Origin: a bacterium YEK0313
Lineage (GTDB): Bacteria; Pseudomonadota; Alphaproteobacteria; Rhizobiales; Phreatobacteraceae
DNA length: 64,000 bases
Assembly: GCA_000751295.2 (NCBI GenBank)
Contig: CCMO02000001.1
Span: 186,001-250,000 of the forward strand
Reading direction: 5' to 3'
The translations under genes and the position numbers were made by a program. Below the pieces are notes generated by a model that was given only the letters and a program-made list of their open reading frames with translations, was not told the origin of the DNA and ran no database searches. The stretch's first letter is position 1; each line of letters begins with the position of its first letter. This document shows positions 1 to 12,220 of the stretch, piece by piece.

Positions 1-1851
1 GGCGCCGAAGTCGACCGGCAGCAGATCGCCGCGCAGTTGACGCTTGCCGACGGCACCGGAGCGCTGGTCGCGGTCCGCGCCCTCCAGGCGCCGCTGCAGC
101 GGCTCTATGTCATCCAGCCGGTCGAGGACGCGCTCGCCAACTGGCTGAAATCCTCGCTGCTCACCGGCACGCTGTTCGCGACCACCGGCCTGCTCCTGCT
201 GGTGCTCGGCCTCGCCTTCCACATCCAGACCGTTCGTGCCGCGACCGCCGACATGGTCAACCAGAATGCCCGCGCCACCATCGACGCCGCGCTCGAGAGC
301 GGCCGCTGCGGCCTGTGGGACTGGGAGATCGGCAGCGCGCAGATGTTCTGGTCGGCCTCGATGTTCGAGCTGCTCGGCCTCAAGCCGCGCGAAGGGCTTC
401 TGACCATTGCCGAGCTGCAGCCGCGGCTGCATCCCGACGACAGCCACCTCGCCGAAATCGGCATATCGATCCCGCTCGATCCGAGCGAGACCATCGACCA
501 TCAGTTCCGCATGCGCCACGCCGACGGCCGCTGGGTCTGGCTGCGGGCCCGCGGGCGCTGCCTCAGCGTCGCCGGCGTGCGCCAGCCGCGTTTCGTCGGC
601 ATCGTCGTCGACATCACGGAACAGCTGGCCCTGGCCGAGCGCACCGCGGCGGCGGACATCCGCATCCGCGAAGCCATCGAGACGATCTCCGAGGCCTTCG
701 TCGTGTGCGACGATCGCGAGCGTATCGTCGTCTGCAACTCGAAGTTCCGCGAACTGAACGGACTGACCGAGGAGGGCGCACGCGCCGGCACGCCCTATCA
801 CGAGGCGCTCGCCATGGGCAGCGCGGCGAAGATCGTCGACGGCCGTGTCCTGTCGCAAGCCAATGCCGAGGGCGCGCGCGATCTGGAGGTGAATCTCGAA
901 GACGGCCGCTGGCTGCAGATCAGCGAAAGGCGCACCCATTGCGGCGGCTTCGTTTCGGTCGGCACCGACATCACCGCGCTGAAGCGCCATGAAAGCGAGC
1001 TGACCGCCAGCGAGCAGCGGCTGCGCGCCAGCGTCGCCGACCTGCAGCGCAGCCGCTACACGCTGGAAATCCAGACCCAGCAGCTCGCGGAGCTCGCGGA
1101 AAAGTACGGCGAGCAGAAAACGCGTGCCGAAGAAGCCAATCGCGCCAAGTCGGAATTCCTCGCCAATATGAGCCACGAGCTCAGGACGCCGCTGAACGCC
1201 ATTATCGGCTTCTCGGAGATCCTGAAGGAAGGCCATTTCGGGCCGATCGGCGTCCCCAAATACAGCGAATATGCCCGTGACATCTACGACAGCGGACACT
1301 TCCTGCTGTCCGTGATCGACGACATCCTGGAAATGTCGCGGATCGAGGCGGGGCGGCTGAAGCTCGATCCGCGCGAGACGCGTCTCGAGGAGACACTGGA
1401 CGAGACCATGCGGGTTCTGGCCAAGATGGCCTCGGACAAGCGGATCGTCATCGACGCCGCGATCCCGCAAGGCCTCGAACTGATGGCCGATCGGCGCGCG
1501 GTCAAGCAGATCGCTCTCAACCTCCTCTCCAATGCGGTCAAGTTCACCCCGCCAGGCGGCATGGTATCGGTGCGCGTGCGCAAGGCGCGCGGCGTGGTGG
1601 TGCTGGCCATCGAGGATACCGGCATCGGCATACCGCGCCAAGCGCTGCGCAACCTCTGCCGGCCGTTCGAACAGGTTCAGAGCCAGTTCTCCAAGAACCA
1701 CAACGGATCGGGCCTCGGCCTGGCGATCGCCAAGTCGCTCGCCGAAATGCACGGCGGCTCGCTCAGGATCCGCTCCGCCGAGGGCCGTGGCACCACGGTG
1801 GTGGTGCGCCTGCCCGTCGACGGACCCGCCACGATGAGAATGCACGCCTGA
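1..1851 (+). CDS. pleC: PleC-like PAS sensor histidine kinase (5' end cut by window)
   Basis: Frame 1 is open from base 1, so the true start lies outside; a TTG at 37 is not a convincing start. What remains is the tail of an extracytoplasmic sensor region, one membrane segment near fragment residues 53-75, two PAS-like regions (about 97-210 and 220-330), a coiled coil, a HisKA box NMSHELRTPLNAI with phospho-acceptor His392 of the fragment, and HATPase motifs NLLSNAVKFT, EDTGIGIP and GSGLGLAIAK. The region from the HisKA box to a QSQFSKNHNGSGLGL stretch resembles Caulobacter PleC, the bifunctional kinase/phosphatase for DivK and PleD. In Sinorhizobium, as I recall, pleC also lies next to glnE, as here. 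PleC versus another PdhS-family kinase is inference. Confidence 0.72.
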   Translation, partial: GAEVDRQQIAAQLTLADGTGALVAVRALQAPLQRLYVIQPVEDALANWLKSSLLTGTLFATTGLLLLVLGLAFHIQTVRAATADMVNQNARATIDAALESGRCGLWDWEIGSAQMFWSASMFELLGLKPREGLLTIAELQPRLHPDDSHLAEIGISIPLDPSETIDHQFRMRHADGRWVWLRARGRCLSVAGVRQPRFVGIVVDITEQLALAERTAAADIRIREAIETISEAFVVCDDRERIVVCNSKFRELNGLTEEGARAGTPYHEALAMGSAAKIVDGRVLSQANAEGARDLEVNLEDGRWLQISERRTHCGGFVSVGTDITALKRHESELTASEQRLRASVADLQRSRYTLEIQTQQLAELAEKYGEQKTRAEEANRAKSEFLANMSHELRTPLNAIIGFSEILKEGHFGPIGVPKYSEYARDIYDSGHFLLSVIDDILEMSRIEAGRLKLDPRETRLEETLDETMRVLAKMASDKRIVIDAAIPQGLELMADRRAVKQIALNLLSNAVKFTPPGGMVSVRVRKARGVVVLAIEDTGIGIPRQALRNLCRPFEQVQSQFSKNHNGSGLGLAIAKSLAEMHGGSLRIRSAEGRGTTVVVRLPVDGPATMRMHA

Positions 1852-2018
1852 GGCCGCCTGCAACCTGCGCGCGGTTCGTGCGTTGATGCGGCACCGGAGC
1901 CTTTCGGGCCGCACGGACGGCGACCTCGGCACTCCCGACATGGCCGCTCCCACCTGATGGCAGCCCTTGGCGGCGGTCCACATTTCCAGGCGAGAAATGC
2001 GGGCGAGAGGCCGAACCC

Positions 2019-2258
2019 ATGGTTTTCGACGCGGCGGGCGCGCTGTTCTGGCTGATCATTCTCATGGGTGGGATCGCCGTCGCGGTCTGGATCCTGTTCG
2101 GCTTTGCCCTTCGCGCCATCGACCAGATCATGGCCTCGCCCGCCTCGAAGCCGGAGCGGATCCTCTGGAGCGTCCTCGTCCTCGCCCTGCCCGGTGTCGG
2201 CCTTGCGATCTGGGCCCTGTTCGGCCCGCGGTCGGAACCCGATCCGCCCGGCCGCTGA
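2019..2258 (+). CDS. Small two-helix membrane protein, PLDc_N-like
   Basis: This 79-residue protein has two hydrophobic helices (about residues 7-30 and 46-66) joined by a short polar loop. The second helix ends in PGVGLAIWALFGPR, the pattern of the phospholipase D nuclease N-terminal (PLDc_N) family, which is a membrane hairpin without catalytic residues and of unknown role. It is convergent with glnE, with three bases between the stop codons. The family call rests on the second helix only. Confidence 0.6.
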   Translation: MVFDAAGALFWLIILMGGIAVAVWILFGFALRAIDQIMASPASKPERILWSVLVLALPGVGLAIWALFGPRSEPDPPGR

Positions 2259-2261
2259 GGC

Positions 2262-5199
<2,938 letters not shown>

Positions 5200-5219
<20 letters not shown>

Positions 5220-6669
5220 CGATCGCAGGGTCCAGCTTCCGCGGCAGACGTAGCACGACCTTCAGGCCCGGCGCATTGTCGAGAAGAGAAAGTTTGCCTC
5301 CGTGCAGCCGCGCGACGGCCGCCGCAAGCGACAGGCCGAGCCCCGATCCCGGCCGCGAACGGCTGGCTTCGAGCCGGACGAAACGCTCCAGGACCCGCTC
5401 CCGGTCGGCCTCCGGAACGCCCTCGCCGGCATCGGCCACCGACAGCACGGCATCGGGACCGTCGACCGCGACGGCAAGCGTGATCTGGCCCGGCCGGCCT
5501 TCGGCCTGGCCGTATTTGAGCGCGTTGTCGATGAGATTGGCCACCACCTGGCCGATCAGCTCGCGGCTGCCGGTGACGATCGCCGGCACGGCCGTGACCG
5601 TCAGCGTCATGCCGGCCTCCTCGGCGAGCGGCTCGTAGAGCTCGCCCATGCCCTGCGCGATTTCGGCGAGGTCGACCGGCGCCATCCCCTCCCGTTGGTT
5701 GCCCGCCTCGGCCCTGGCGATCATCAACAGCGCATTGAAGGTCCGGATCAGTCCGTCCGATTCGTCGATGATGCCGGCAAGAGCCTGGCGGCTCTGCTCG
5801 TCGCCCGAAGCGTGGCGCAGGGCCTCCTCCGCCCGGTTCCTGAGCCGGGTGAGCGGCGTCTTGAGGTCATGGGCGATATTGTCGGAGACTTCCTTCATGC
5901 CGGCCATGAGCGCCTCGATGCGCGCGATCATGGCGTTGACGCTCTCGGCCAGCCGATCGAGCTCGTCGCGTGTGCCGGCGATCGGCAGGCGTCCCGAAAG
6001 ATCGCCGGCCATGATCCGCCGTGAGGTCTCGGTCATGGCGTCGACCCGCTTCAGCACGCGCCGGGTGACGAAATAGGCGCCGATCAGGCCGAGGACGAGC
6101 GCCGCGATGAGCGACAGGCGGAAACCGCTGCCGAAAATCTCCAGCACCCGGTCGCGCTCCTCGAGGTCGCGGCCGACCAGCAGGCGAAAGCCGCCGGGCA
6201 GGCCGTAGACCTGGGCGAGCGCCCGGTGCGCGCGGGCCGCCGCGGTCTCTTCGGCCCGGCGATAGTCGGTTTCGATCCAGCCCTGGCGGTTCAAGGTGCC
6301 GTCGGGCAGTTCGCCGACATTGCCGGCGACCACCTGGCCGCTGAAGGTCGCGACGAGATAGAGCGAGGCGCCGGGGCGGCGGCTGCGCTCGTCGATGACG
6401 TTGACCAGCCGGCGGATGCCGCCGATGGAATATTGCTCGGCGAGCCCGCGGACCTCGGCCTCGACCGTCTCGGTGATCTGATCGGTGAACAGCCGCTGCG
6501 TCGCGAAGCCGAGCCAGCCGATCAGGAAGCCGGCGAACAGCACGAACATCACGAGATAGGCGGCAATGATCTTGAAGGCGGTCGTGCGCAGAAGCGTGCG
6601 CAGTCCGGAGCCGCGCCGGCCAGCCTGCTCCTCGGGCACGGCGGCGCCGGCCGGTCCCGCCCCGGTCAC
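5200..6669 (-). CDS. Sensor histidine kinase, HAMP type, paired with the adjacent OmpR-type regulator
   Basis: Inner-membrane two-component kinase of 489 residues. Transmembrane helices lie near residues 32-55 and 184-203 and flank a periplasmic domain of about 125 residues. HAMP is about 204-255; the HisKA box NIAHDLKTPLTRLR carries His267; an HATPase domain ends the protein (NLIDNALKYG, ADAGEGVP, GSGLGLSLA). Its ATG overlaps the regulator's stop codon by 4 bp (ATGA), so the two are cotranscribed. The position between degP and glnE matches the order in other rhizobia. The signal is not evident from the sequence. Confidence 0.93.
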
Positions 6670-7337
6670 GCCCGCACCGTGTAACCCGCGCCGCGAATGG
6701 TCTGGATCAGCGCCTTGTCGAAACCCTTGTCGATCTTCGAGCGCAGGCGCGAGACGTGAACGTCGATGACATTGGTCTGCGGGTCGAAGTGATAGTCCCA
6801 GACATGCTCGAGCAGCATGGTGCGGGTGACGACCTGGCCGGCATTCTTCATGAGATATTCGAGCAGGCGGAACTCGCGCGGCTGCAGCACGATCTCCTCG
6901 CCGGCGCGAACGACCCGGTGCGAGAGCCGATCGAGCTCGAGATCGCCGACCCGGTAGACCGTCTCGGGCGTGCCAGCCGGGCGCCGGCGCGACAGGACCT
7001 CGACGCGCGCGAGCAGTTCGGAAAAGGAATAGGGCTTCGGCAGGTAGTCGTCGCCGCCGGCGCGCAGCCCCTTGACGCGATCATCGACCTGGCCGAGCGC
7101 CGACAGGATGAGGACCGGTGTGTCGCGTCCCATGGCCCGGAGATCGCCGATCAGGCTGAGGCCGTCCTTCTTCGGCAGCATCCGGTCGATGACGAGCACG
7201 TCATAGGGCCCGCCTTCGGCAAGGGCGAGGCCGGTCTCGCCATCCGCCGCATGATCGGCGACGTGGCCCGCCTCCTTGAAGGCCTTGACCAGGTAGGACG
7301 CCGCATCGCGGTCGTCTTCGACAATCAGAATCCGCAT
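6666..7337 (-). CDS. OmpR/PhoB-family response regulator
   Basis: Receiver domain at residues 1-115 (acidic pair in IVEDD, phospho-acceptor Asp51 in VLVIDRMLP, Lys in LPKPYS) and a winged-helix DNA-binding domain at about 125-222 ending IQTIRGAGYTVRA. I place the start at the ATG of MRILIVEDD (7337), the usual start of the family; an upstream in-frame ATG at 7367 would add ten poorly conserved residues. It precedes and overlaps its kinase gene. About 230 bp with two strong inverted repeats separate it from degP upstream, so it may have its own promoter. Confidence 0.94.
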   Translation of the reverse strand: MRILIVEDDRDAASYLVKAFKEAGHVADHAADGETGLALAEGGPYDVLVIDRMLPKKDGLSLIGDLRAMGRDTPVLILSALGQVDDRVKGLRAGGDDYLPKPYSFSELLARVEVLSRRRPAGTPETVYRVGDLELDRLSHRVVRAGEEIVLQPREFRLLEYLMKNAGQVVTRTMLLEHVWDYHFDPQTNVIDVHVSRLRSKIDKGFDKALIQTIRGAGYTVRA

Positions 7338-7432
7338 GTCGGGCATGGTAGGGAGGTCTCGCGCCATTCGCCAGATGCTGGATCACCCGGCGGGGTGGGT
7401 CGGACGGGTCCGCGACACGCCGCAAACCGGAA

Positions 7433-7464
7433 CGAGGCGGACGGTGTGTGGCCCGTCCGCCTCG
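7433..7464. repeat. Perfect 12-bp inverted repeat between degP and the response regulator
   Basis: Arms CGAGGCGGACGG (7433-7444) and CCGTCCGCCTCG (7453-7464) are perfect and separated by 8 nt. Neither strand has a T-run after the stem. It could be an mRNA-stabilising hairpin at the degP 3' end, a factor-dependent terminator, or an operator for the regulator gene. Confidence 0.75.
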
Positions 7465-7530
7465 CCCGAGACCGATCCGTCGTGGCGGGGGGCGACTGGG
7501 GGGTTGCCACTCCGGATCGACAGTGTGTCG

Positions 7531-7571
7531 CGACGGGCTCGAAAAAGGTTCAAGCCCGTCGAACTTTTTTT
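7531..7571 (+). terminator. Intrinsic-terminator-like hairpin at the end of degP
   Basis: Perfect 9-bp arms CGACGGGCT (7531-7539) and AGCCCGTCG (7553-7561), a 13-nt loop, then AAC and seven T on the plus strand, ending inside the degP stop codon. On the plus strand it fits an intrinsic terminator that would block antisense transcription into degP. On the minus strand (the degP direction) there is a stem but no T-run. Confidence 0.55.
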
Positions 7572-9100
7572 CAGCTCGCGCTGAACGGGATGGCGATGAA
7601 CCGCTGCCCCTCGCCGGAACGCAGGCGGATGAGCGCCGAACGGCGGCCTTCGGCGCGGGCCGCGGCCAGGGCTTCGTGCACGTCGCGCGCCGAGGAAACC
7701 GGCCGGCCGGCCACGTCCATGATCACGTCGCCCTCGCGAACGCCGCGCTGGGCAGCCGGTCCCGACGGGTCGACCTCGGTGACGACCAGGCCTTCGCCGC
7801 TGCCGCCCAGCTTGCCGCCGCGGCCGGCCGGCTGCAGCGACAGGCCGAGCCGGGGAACCTGCGGGCTTGCCGACGGCTCGTCGCGGCGTTCGCCGCGCTG
7901 CTCGCCGCGCGCCGAGGCCTGGCGCTCGTTGGGGATCTGGCCGAGCGTCAGGTTGACGGTGCGTTCGGCGCCATCGCGCATGACAGTCAGCCGGACGGTC
8001 GCCCCGGGATGGGCCGTGCCGATGCGGCGGCTGAGCTCACGGGCGTCCTTCACCGGCTGGCCATCGACCGCCGTGATGACGTCGGACGGCTTCAAGTCGG
8101 CCCGGGCCGCCGGGCTGCCGGACTGAACACCGGCGATCAGCGCACCCTCGGGCTTGGTCAGGCGCAGGCCCTCGGCGATCTCTTCGGTGACCGGCTGGAT
8201 CTGGACACCGATCCAGCCGCGCGCCACCGTACCGGTCTCGCGCAGCGCCGCCACCACGGTCTGGGTGGTCTCGGCCGGGATGGCGAACGCAATACCGACA
8301 TTGCCGCCCGACGGAGAATAGATCGCGGTGTTGACGCCGATCACCTCGCCGGCGGCATTGAAGGTCGGGCCGCCGGAATTGCCGCGGTTCACCGCCGCGT
8401 CGATCTGCAGGAAGTCGTCATAGGGACCCGAGCCGATGTCGCGGCCGCGGGCCGAGACGATGCCGGCGGTCACCGTGCCGCCGAGGCCGAAGGGATTGCC
8501 GACCGCCAGCACCCAGTCGCCGACGCGCGGCGCCTGGCTCGCGAAGCGAACGAACGGGAAGTTCGAGCCGTCGACCTTCAGCAGGGCGAGATCGGTGCGC
8601 GGGTCGGTGCCCACCACCTTGGCCTTCACGGTGCGGCCGCCATCGATGACGAGATCGGCTTCGGTCGCGCCTTCGACGACGTGATTGTTGGTCACCACAT
8701 AGCCGTCGGCGGAAATGAAGAAGCCGGAGCCCTGCGCCATGGCGCGCGGGCCGCCGCGCTGCGGACCGCGGCCGAAGCGTTCGCCGCGCTCGCCGCGCGG
8801 ACCTTCGCCGAAGCGACGCATGAAGCGCTCCATCATGCCGCCGTCGCCATCCTCGAGGCCGGGAATCTCACGGAACGACATCTGCTCGCTGGTTGCGGCC
8901 CGCGAGACGCGGACGGAGACGACCGCCGGGCGGACGCGCTCGACCACATCGGCGAAGGACGGCAAGGCGGCGGCCTGGCTGCTCTGGGCGTGGGCCGGGG
9001 CGATGAAAGTGCTCGGGGCGGTCTGGAATTGCAGGACGCCGGCGCCAATGGCGAGGGCCGCGACGGTGCCGTAGAGGGTGGTGCGCAGGCGGGGTGACAT
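7571..9100 (-). CDS. degP: Periplasmic Do-like serine protease (HtrA/DegP)
   Basis: Secreted protease/chaperone that degrades misfolded envelope proteins. A signal peptide (about residues 1-38, ending PAHAQ) precedes a trypsin-like domain with catalytic triad His140 (TNNHVV), Asp170 (RTDLALL) and Ser242 (RGNSGGP), then two PDZ domains (about 290-385 and 410-500). A Gly/Arg-rich LA-loop-like insert lies near 95-120. The start is set at 9100 because GGAGAG sits 7 nt upstream; in-frame ATGs at 9115 and 9154 lack this. About 157 bp separate it from ccmH, so it may have its own stress promoter. The order ccmIEFH-degP matches other rhizobia. Confidence 0.96.
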   Translation of the reverse strand: MSPRLRTTLYGTVAALAIGAGVLQFQTAPSTFIAPAHAQSSQAAALPSFADVVERVRPAVVSVRVSRAATSEQMSFREIPGLEDGDGGMMERFMRRFGEGPRGERGERFGRGPQRGGPRAMAQGSGFFISADGYVVTNNHVVEGATEADLVIDGGRTVKAKVVGTDPRTDLALLKVDGSNFPFVRFASQAPRVGDWVLAVGNPFGLGGTVTAGIVSARGRDIGSGPYDDFLQIDAAVNRGNSGGPTFNAAGEVIGVNTAIYSPSGGNVGIAFAIPAETTQTVVAALRETGTVARGWIGVQIQPVTEEIAEGLRLTKPEGALIAGVQSGSPAARADLKPSDVITAVDGQPVKDARELSRRIGTAHPGATVRLTVMRDGAERTVNLTLGQIPNERQASARGEQRGERRDEPSASPQVPRLGLSLQPAGRGGKLGGSGEGLVVTEVDPSGPAAQRGVREGDVIMDVAGRPVSSARDVHEALAAARAEGRRSALIRLRSGEGQRFIAIPFSAS

Positions 9101-9257
9101 GCTTTGTCTCTCCATCGAAACGGGACACGGGAGCACCGTGGTTGCCCGGGACAATGATGGAGCGGAGATTACGGCGCTCTGACCGGGAGATTACAGTTTG
9201 GTAAGGTCGCCTGAAGGTCGTCCGCCGCGGAGGCCATGCGTCGCCGGAGGCCGCCCG

Positions 9258-9734
9258 TCACGACTTCAGGATCACGTCCAGCTTGGCCTTTTCCTCGTCC
9301 GTCAGCGGTTCCGGCGGCGTCGGAGCCGCCTGCTTCCGGCGGCGCAGCGCGAAGAGGATATAGAGCCCGCCGAGCACCAGGAAGGTGGCGGGCGCGGCCC
9401 AGAGCAGCACGGTCTGGCGGCTGAGCCGGGGCGTCAGCAGCACGAACTCGCCATAGCGGTCGACCAGATAGGCGAGGACCTGGCTGTCGCTGTCGCCGGC
9501 CTTCAGCCGCTCGCGGACGAGCAGCCTGAGGTCGCGCGCAAGGCTTGCGTCCGAGTCGTCGATCGACTGGTTCTGGCAGACCATGCAGCGCAGATCCTGG
9601 CTGAGCGCGCGGGCGCGCGCCTCCAGCGCCGGATCGGCCAGCCGCTCGTCCGGCAGGACGGCGAAGGCCGGCGTCGCGAGCGCCAGGACGAGCGCGGCGG
9701 CAAGCGCCCGCAGCAGCGCGAGCCGGGCCTTCAT
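9258..9734 (-). CDS. ccmH: Cytochrome c maturation protein CcmH (CycL), short form
   Basis: Thiol-redox component of system I cytochrome c biogenesis, keeping apocytochrome CXXCH cysteines reduced for haem ligation with CcmF. It has a signal peptide (cleavage near residue 25), the signature LRCMVCQNQ with Cys50 and Cys53, a short periplasmic domain, and a C-terminal membrane helix near 107-130. The 158-residue length matches the short CcmH with CcmI encoded separately, as here. Its ATG overlaps the ccmF stop by 4 bp. Confidence 0.96.
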   Translation of the reverse strand: MKARLALLRALAAALVLALATPAFAVLPDERLADPALEARARALSQDLRCMVCQNQSIDDSDASLARDLRLLVRERLKAGDSDSQVLAYLVDRYGEFVLLTPRLSRQTVLLWAAPATFLVLGGLYILFALRRRKQAAPTPPEPLTDEEKAKLDVILKS

Positions 9735-11734
9735 TCGGCTGCCTCGACGGGAGCCGTGGCCGGCGCCGCACGGCGAGCGGCAGGCTTCGGCGCGCCGACG
9801 CGCAGGCGCCGGTCTGAGAGGGACAGGAGGCCGCCGAACACCATGAACAGCGTGCCGATCCAGATCAGCAGCACCATGGGCTTGTAGTAGAAGCGCAGTG
9901 CGATGGAGCCGTCGGCGGCCGGCTCGCCCGGCGAAACGTACAGTTGCGACAGCCAGCGCGTCTTCAGCGCCGCCTCGGTGGTCGGCATGTTGCGGGCGGT
10001 GAAGACGCGCTTCGCCGGATTGAGGCCCCCCGTCGCGACCCCGCCCTCAGCCACCCTCAGCCGGGCGACAACGTCGCGGTAATTGGGCCCGATCTCGGGA
10101 AACAGGCCTTCGAAGGTCAGGTCATAGCCCGCGATCGACACCGTTTCGCCAGGCTTGACCTGGACGATCAGCTCCTGGCGATAGGCGGTCTCCCCGACAA
10201 TGCCGAGCAGCATGACGCCGATGCCGGCATGGGCGAGCGCCGTACCCCAGGCCGAGCGCGGCAGGCCCTTGGCCCGCGCCAGGCTGACGGAGGCGGGCGC
10301 GCGGAACAGCTGGATGCGCTCGAAGACTTCGAGCAGCGCGCCGGCAATGATGTAGATCGCGAGGCCGATGGCGACCGGCGCCAGCACAGGGCCGCCCCAG
10401 GTGACGGCATAGGCCACGAGGACCGCGCCGACCCCGAGGCCGATCGCCCACGCCATGCGCTGGGCGACCCCATAGAGGTCGCCGCGCTTCCAGGCCAGGA
10501 AGGGCCCGAACACCATGACGACCAGCAGCGGCACCATCAGCGGCCCGAAGGTCCAGTTGAAGAAGGGCGGGCCGACCGAAATCTTGGCGCCGGTGAGCGC
10601 CTCGAGCGCCAGCGGATAGAGCGTGCCGACGAAGACCGCCGCGCAGGCCGCCGTCAGGAACAGATTGTTGAGCACGAGCGCGCCCTCGCGCGAAACCGGC
10701 GCGAACAGGCCCCCCTGCTTCAGCAGCGGTGCGCGCCAGGCATAGAGGGCGAGCGATCCGCCGATGAAGACCATCAGGATGCCGAGGATGAACACGCCGC
10801 GCTCGGGATCGACGGCGAAGGCATGGACCGAGGTGAGCACGCCGGAACGCACCAGGAAGGTGCCAAGCAGCGACAGCGAAAAGGTGAGGATGGCGAGCAG
10901 GATCGTCCAGACCTTCAACGCGTCGCGCTTTTCCATGACGATGGCCGAGTGGAGCAGCGCGGTGCCGGCGAGCCAGGGCATGAGCGAGGCGTTCTCGACC
11001 GGATCCCAGAACCACCAGCCGCCCCAGCCGAGCTCGTAATAGGCCCAGAACGAGCCCATCGAGATGCCCGCGGTCAGGAACATCCAGGCGGTCAGCGCCC
11101 AGGGCCGGACCCAGCGCGCCCAGGCCGCGTCGATCCGGCCGTCGATCAGCGCGGCGACGGCGAAGGCGAACGACATGGAGAAGCCGACATAGCCGACATA
11201 GAGCAGCGGCGGGTGGATCGCGAGGCCGGGATCCTGCAGCAGCGGATTGAGGTCGCGCCCTTCGAGCGGCGCCGGCGCGAGGCGCGTGAAGGGATTGGAG
11301 GTCTTGAGGATGAACAGCAGGAAGGCGACGGTGATCCAGCCCTGCACCGCCAGGACATTGGCCTTGAGGCTGAGCGGCAGGTTGCGCCCGAAGGCCGCGA
11401 CCAGCGCCGAGAACAGCCCCAGGATCAGCACCCAGAGCAGCATCGAGCCTTCGTGGTTCCCCCAGACGCCGGAGATCTTGTAGATCAGCGGCTGTGCCGG
11501 GTGGCTGTTGAGATAGACGTTCTCGACCGAGAAATCGGACACGAGGTAGGCGTGGGTGAGGGTCGCGAAAGCGAGCGCGATGAAGAGGAACTGGCCGAGC
11601 GCCACCGGCCCGGCAATGCCCATCAGCACGGCATCGCCCTTGCGCGCGCCCCAGACCGGGATGACCGACTGGATCAGAGCCAGGGCAAGCGCCAGGACCA
11701 GGGCATAGTGGCCGATCTCGGGTGACATCGCCAT
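9731..11734 (-). CDS. ccmF: Haem lyase subunit CcmF (CycK)
   Basis: A 667-residue polytopic membrane protein that, with CcmH and CcmI, transfers haem from holo-CcmE to apocytochrome c in the periplasm. The haem-handling WWD motif is present (GWGGWWFWDPVENAS, residues 236-250), with many membrane helices and a periplasmic domain near the C-terminus. Its first ATG overlaps the ccmE stop (TAATG); a second in-frame ATG is two codons on. Full length for the family. Confidence 0.97.
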   Translation of the reverse strand: MAMSPEIGHYALVLALALALIQSVIPVWGARKGDAVLMGIAGPVALGQFLFIALAFATLTHAYLVSDFSVENVYLNSHPAQPLIYKISGVWGNHEGSMLLWVLILGLFSALVAAFGRNLPLSLKANVLAVQGWITVAFLLFILKTSNPFTRLAPAPLEGRDLNPLLQDPGLAIHPPLLYVGYVGFSMSFAFAVAALIDGRIDAAWARWVRPWALTAWMFLTAGISMGSFWAYYELGWGGWWFWDPVENASLMPWLAGTALLHSAIVMEKRDALKVWTILLAILTFSLSLLGTFLVRSGVLTSVHAFAVDPERGVFILGILMVFIGGSLALYAWRAPLLKQGGLFAPVSREGALVLNNLFLTAACAAVFVGTLYPLALEALTGAKISVGPPFFNWTFGPLMVPLLVVMVFGPFLAWKRGDLYGVAQRMAWAIGLGVGAVLVAYAVTWGGPVLAPVAIGLAIYIIAGALLEVFERIQLFRAPASVSLARAKGLPRSAWGTALAHAGIGVMLLGIVGETAYRQELIVQVKPGETVSIAGYDLTFEGLFPEIGPNYRDVVARLRVAEGGVATGGLNPAKRVFTARNMPTTEAALKTRWLSQLYVSPGEPAADGSIALRFYYKPMVLLIWIGTLFMVFGGLLSLSDRRLRVGAPKPAARRAAPATAPVEAAE

Positions 11735-12213
11735 TACCTCGTCGCACTGGTGCCGGTGGCGTTACCGGCCGCCGCCGGCTCGCCGGGCCGCCAGTGTCCC
11801 TGCTGGCGCAGGCTGTCGGCAACCTCTTTCGGCATGTAGTTCTCGTCGTGGCGGGCGAGCACGCTGTCGGCCCGGAAGTGCCTGCCGGGCTCGACCACGC
11901 CTTCGACCACGACCCCTTGCCCTTCGCGGAACAGGTCCGGCAGCACGCCGGTATAGGACACGGCGACGGCGTTCTGGCCGTCGGTGACCTTGAAGCGCAC
12001 CTGCAGGCGGTCGCCGCGCTCGACCGAGCCGGTCTCGACCAGGCCGCCGAGGCGGATGCGCTGGCCGGGCTGGATCGCGCGGACCACGACGTCGGTCGGC
12101 GAATTGAACAGGGTGATCGAACCGGACAGCGCGTAGAGCACGAGGCCGGCGGCGAGGCCGAGGACGCCGAGTGCCAGTCCGATCAAAGTGAGGCGGCGCT
12201 GCTTGCGGGTCAT
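11734..12213 (-). CDS. ccmE: Haem chaperone CcmE (CycJ)
   Basis: A 159-residue membrane-anchored periplasmic haem chaperone. It has one N-terminal membrane helix (about 8-30), an OB-fold domain, and the haem-attachment motif LARHDENYMP with the covalent haem ligand His122 and Tyr126. The start is the ATG of MTRKQRR at 12213; the open frame runs further upstream without family features. The stop overlaps the ccmF start, and ccmI ends 7 bp upstream, so this is one tight operon. Confidence 0.96.
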   Translation of the reverse strand: MTRKQRRLTLIGLALGVLGLAAGLVLYALSGSITLFNSPTDVVVRAIQPGQRIRLGGLVETGSVERGDRLQVRFKVTDGQNAVAVSYTGVLPDLFREGQGVVVEGVVEPGRHFRADSVLARHDENYMPKEVADSLRQQGHWRPGEPAAAGNATGTSATR

Positions 12214-12220
12214 CGAACGG

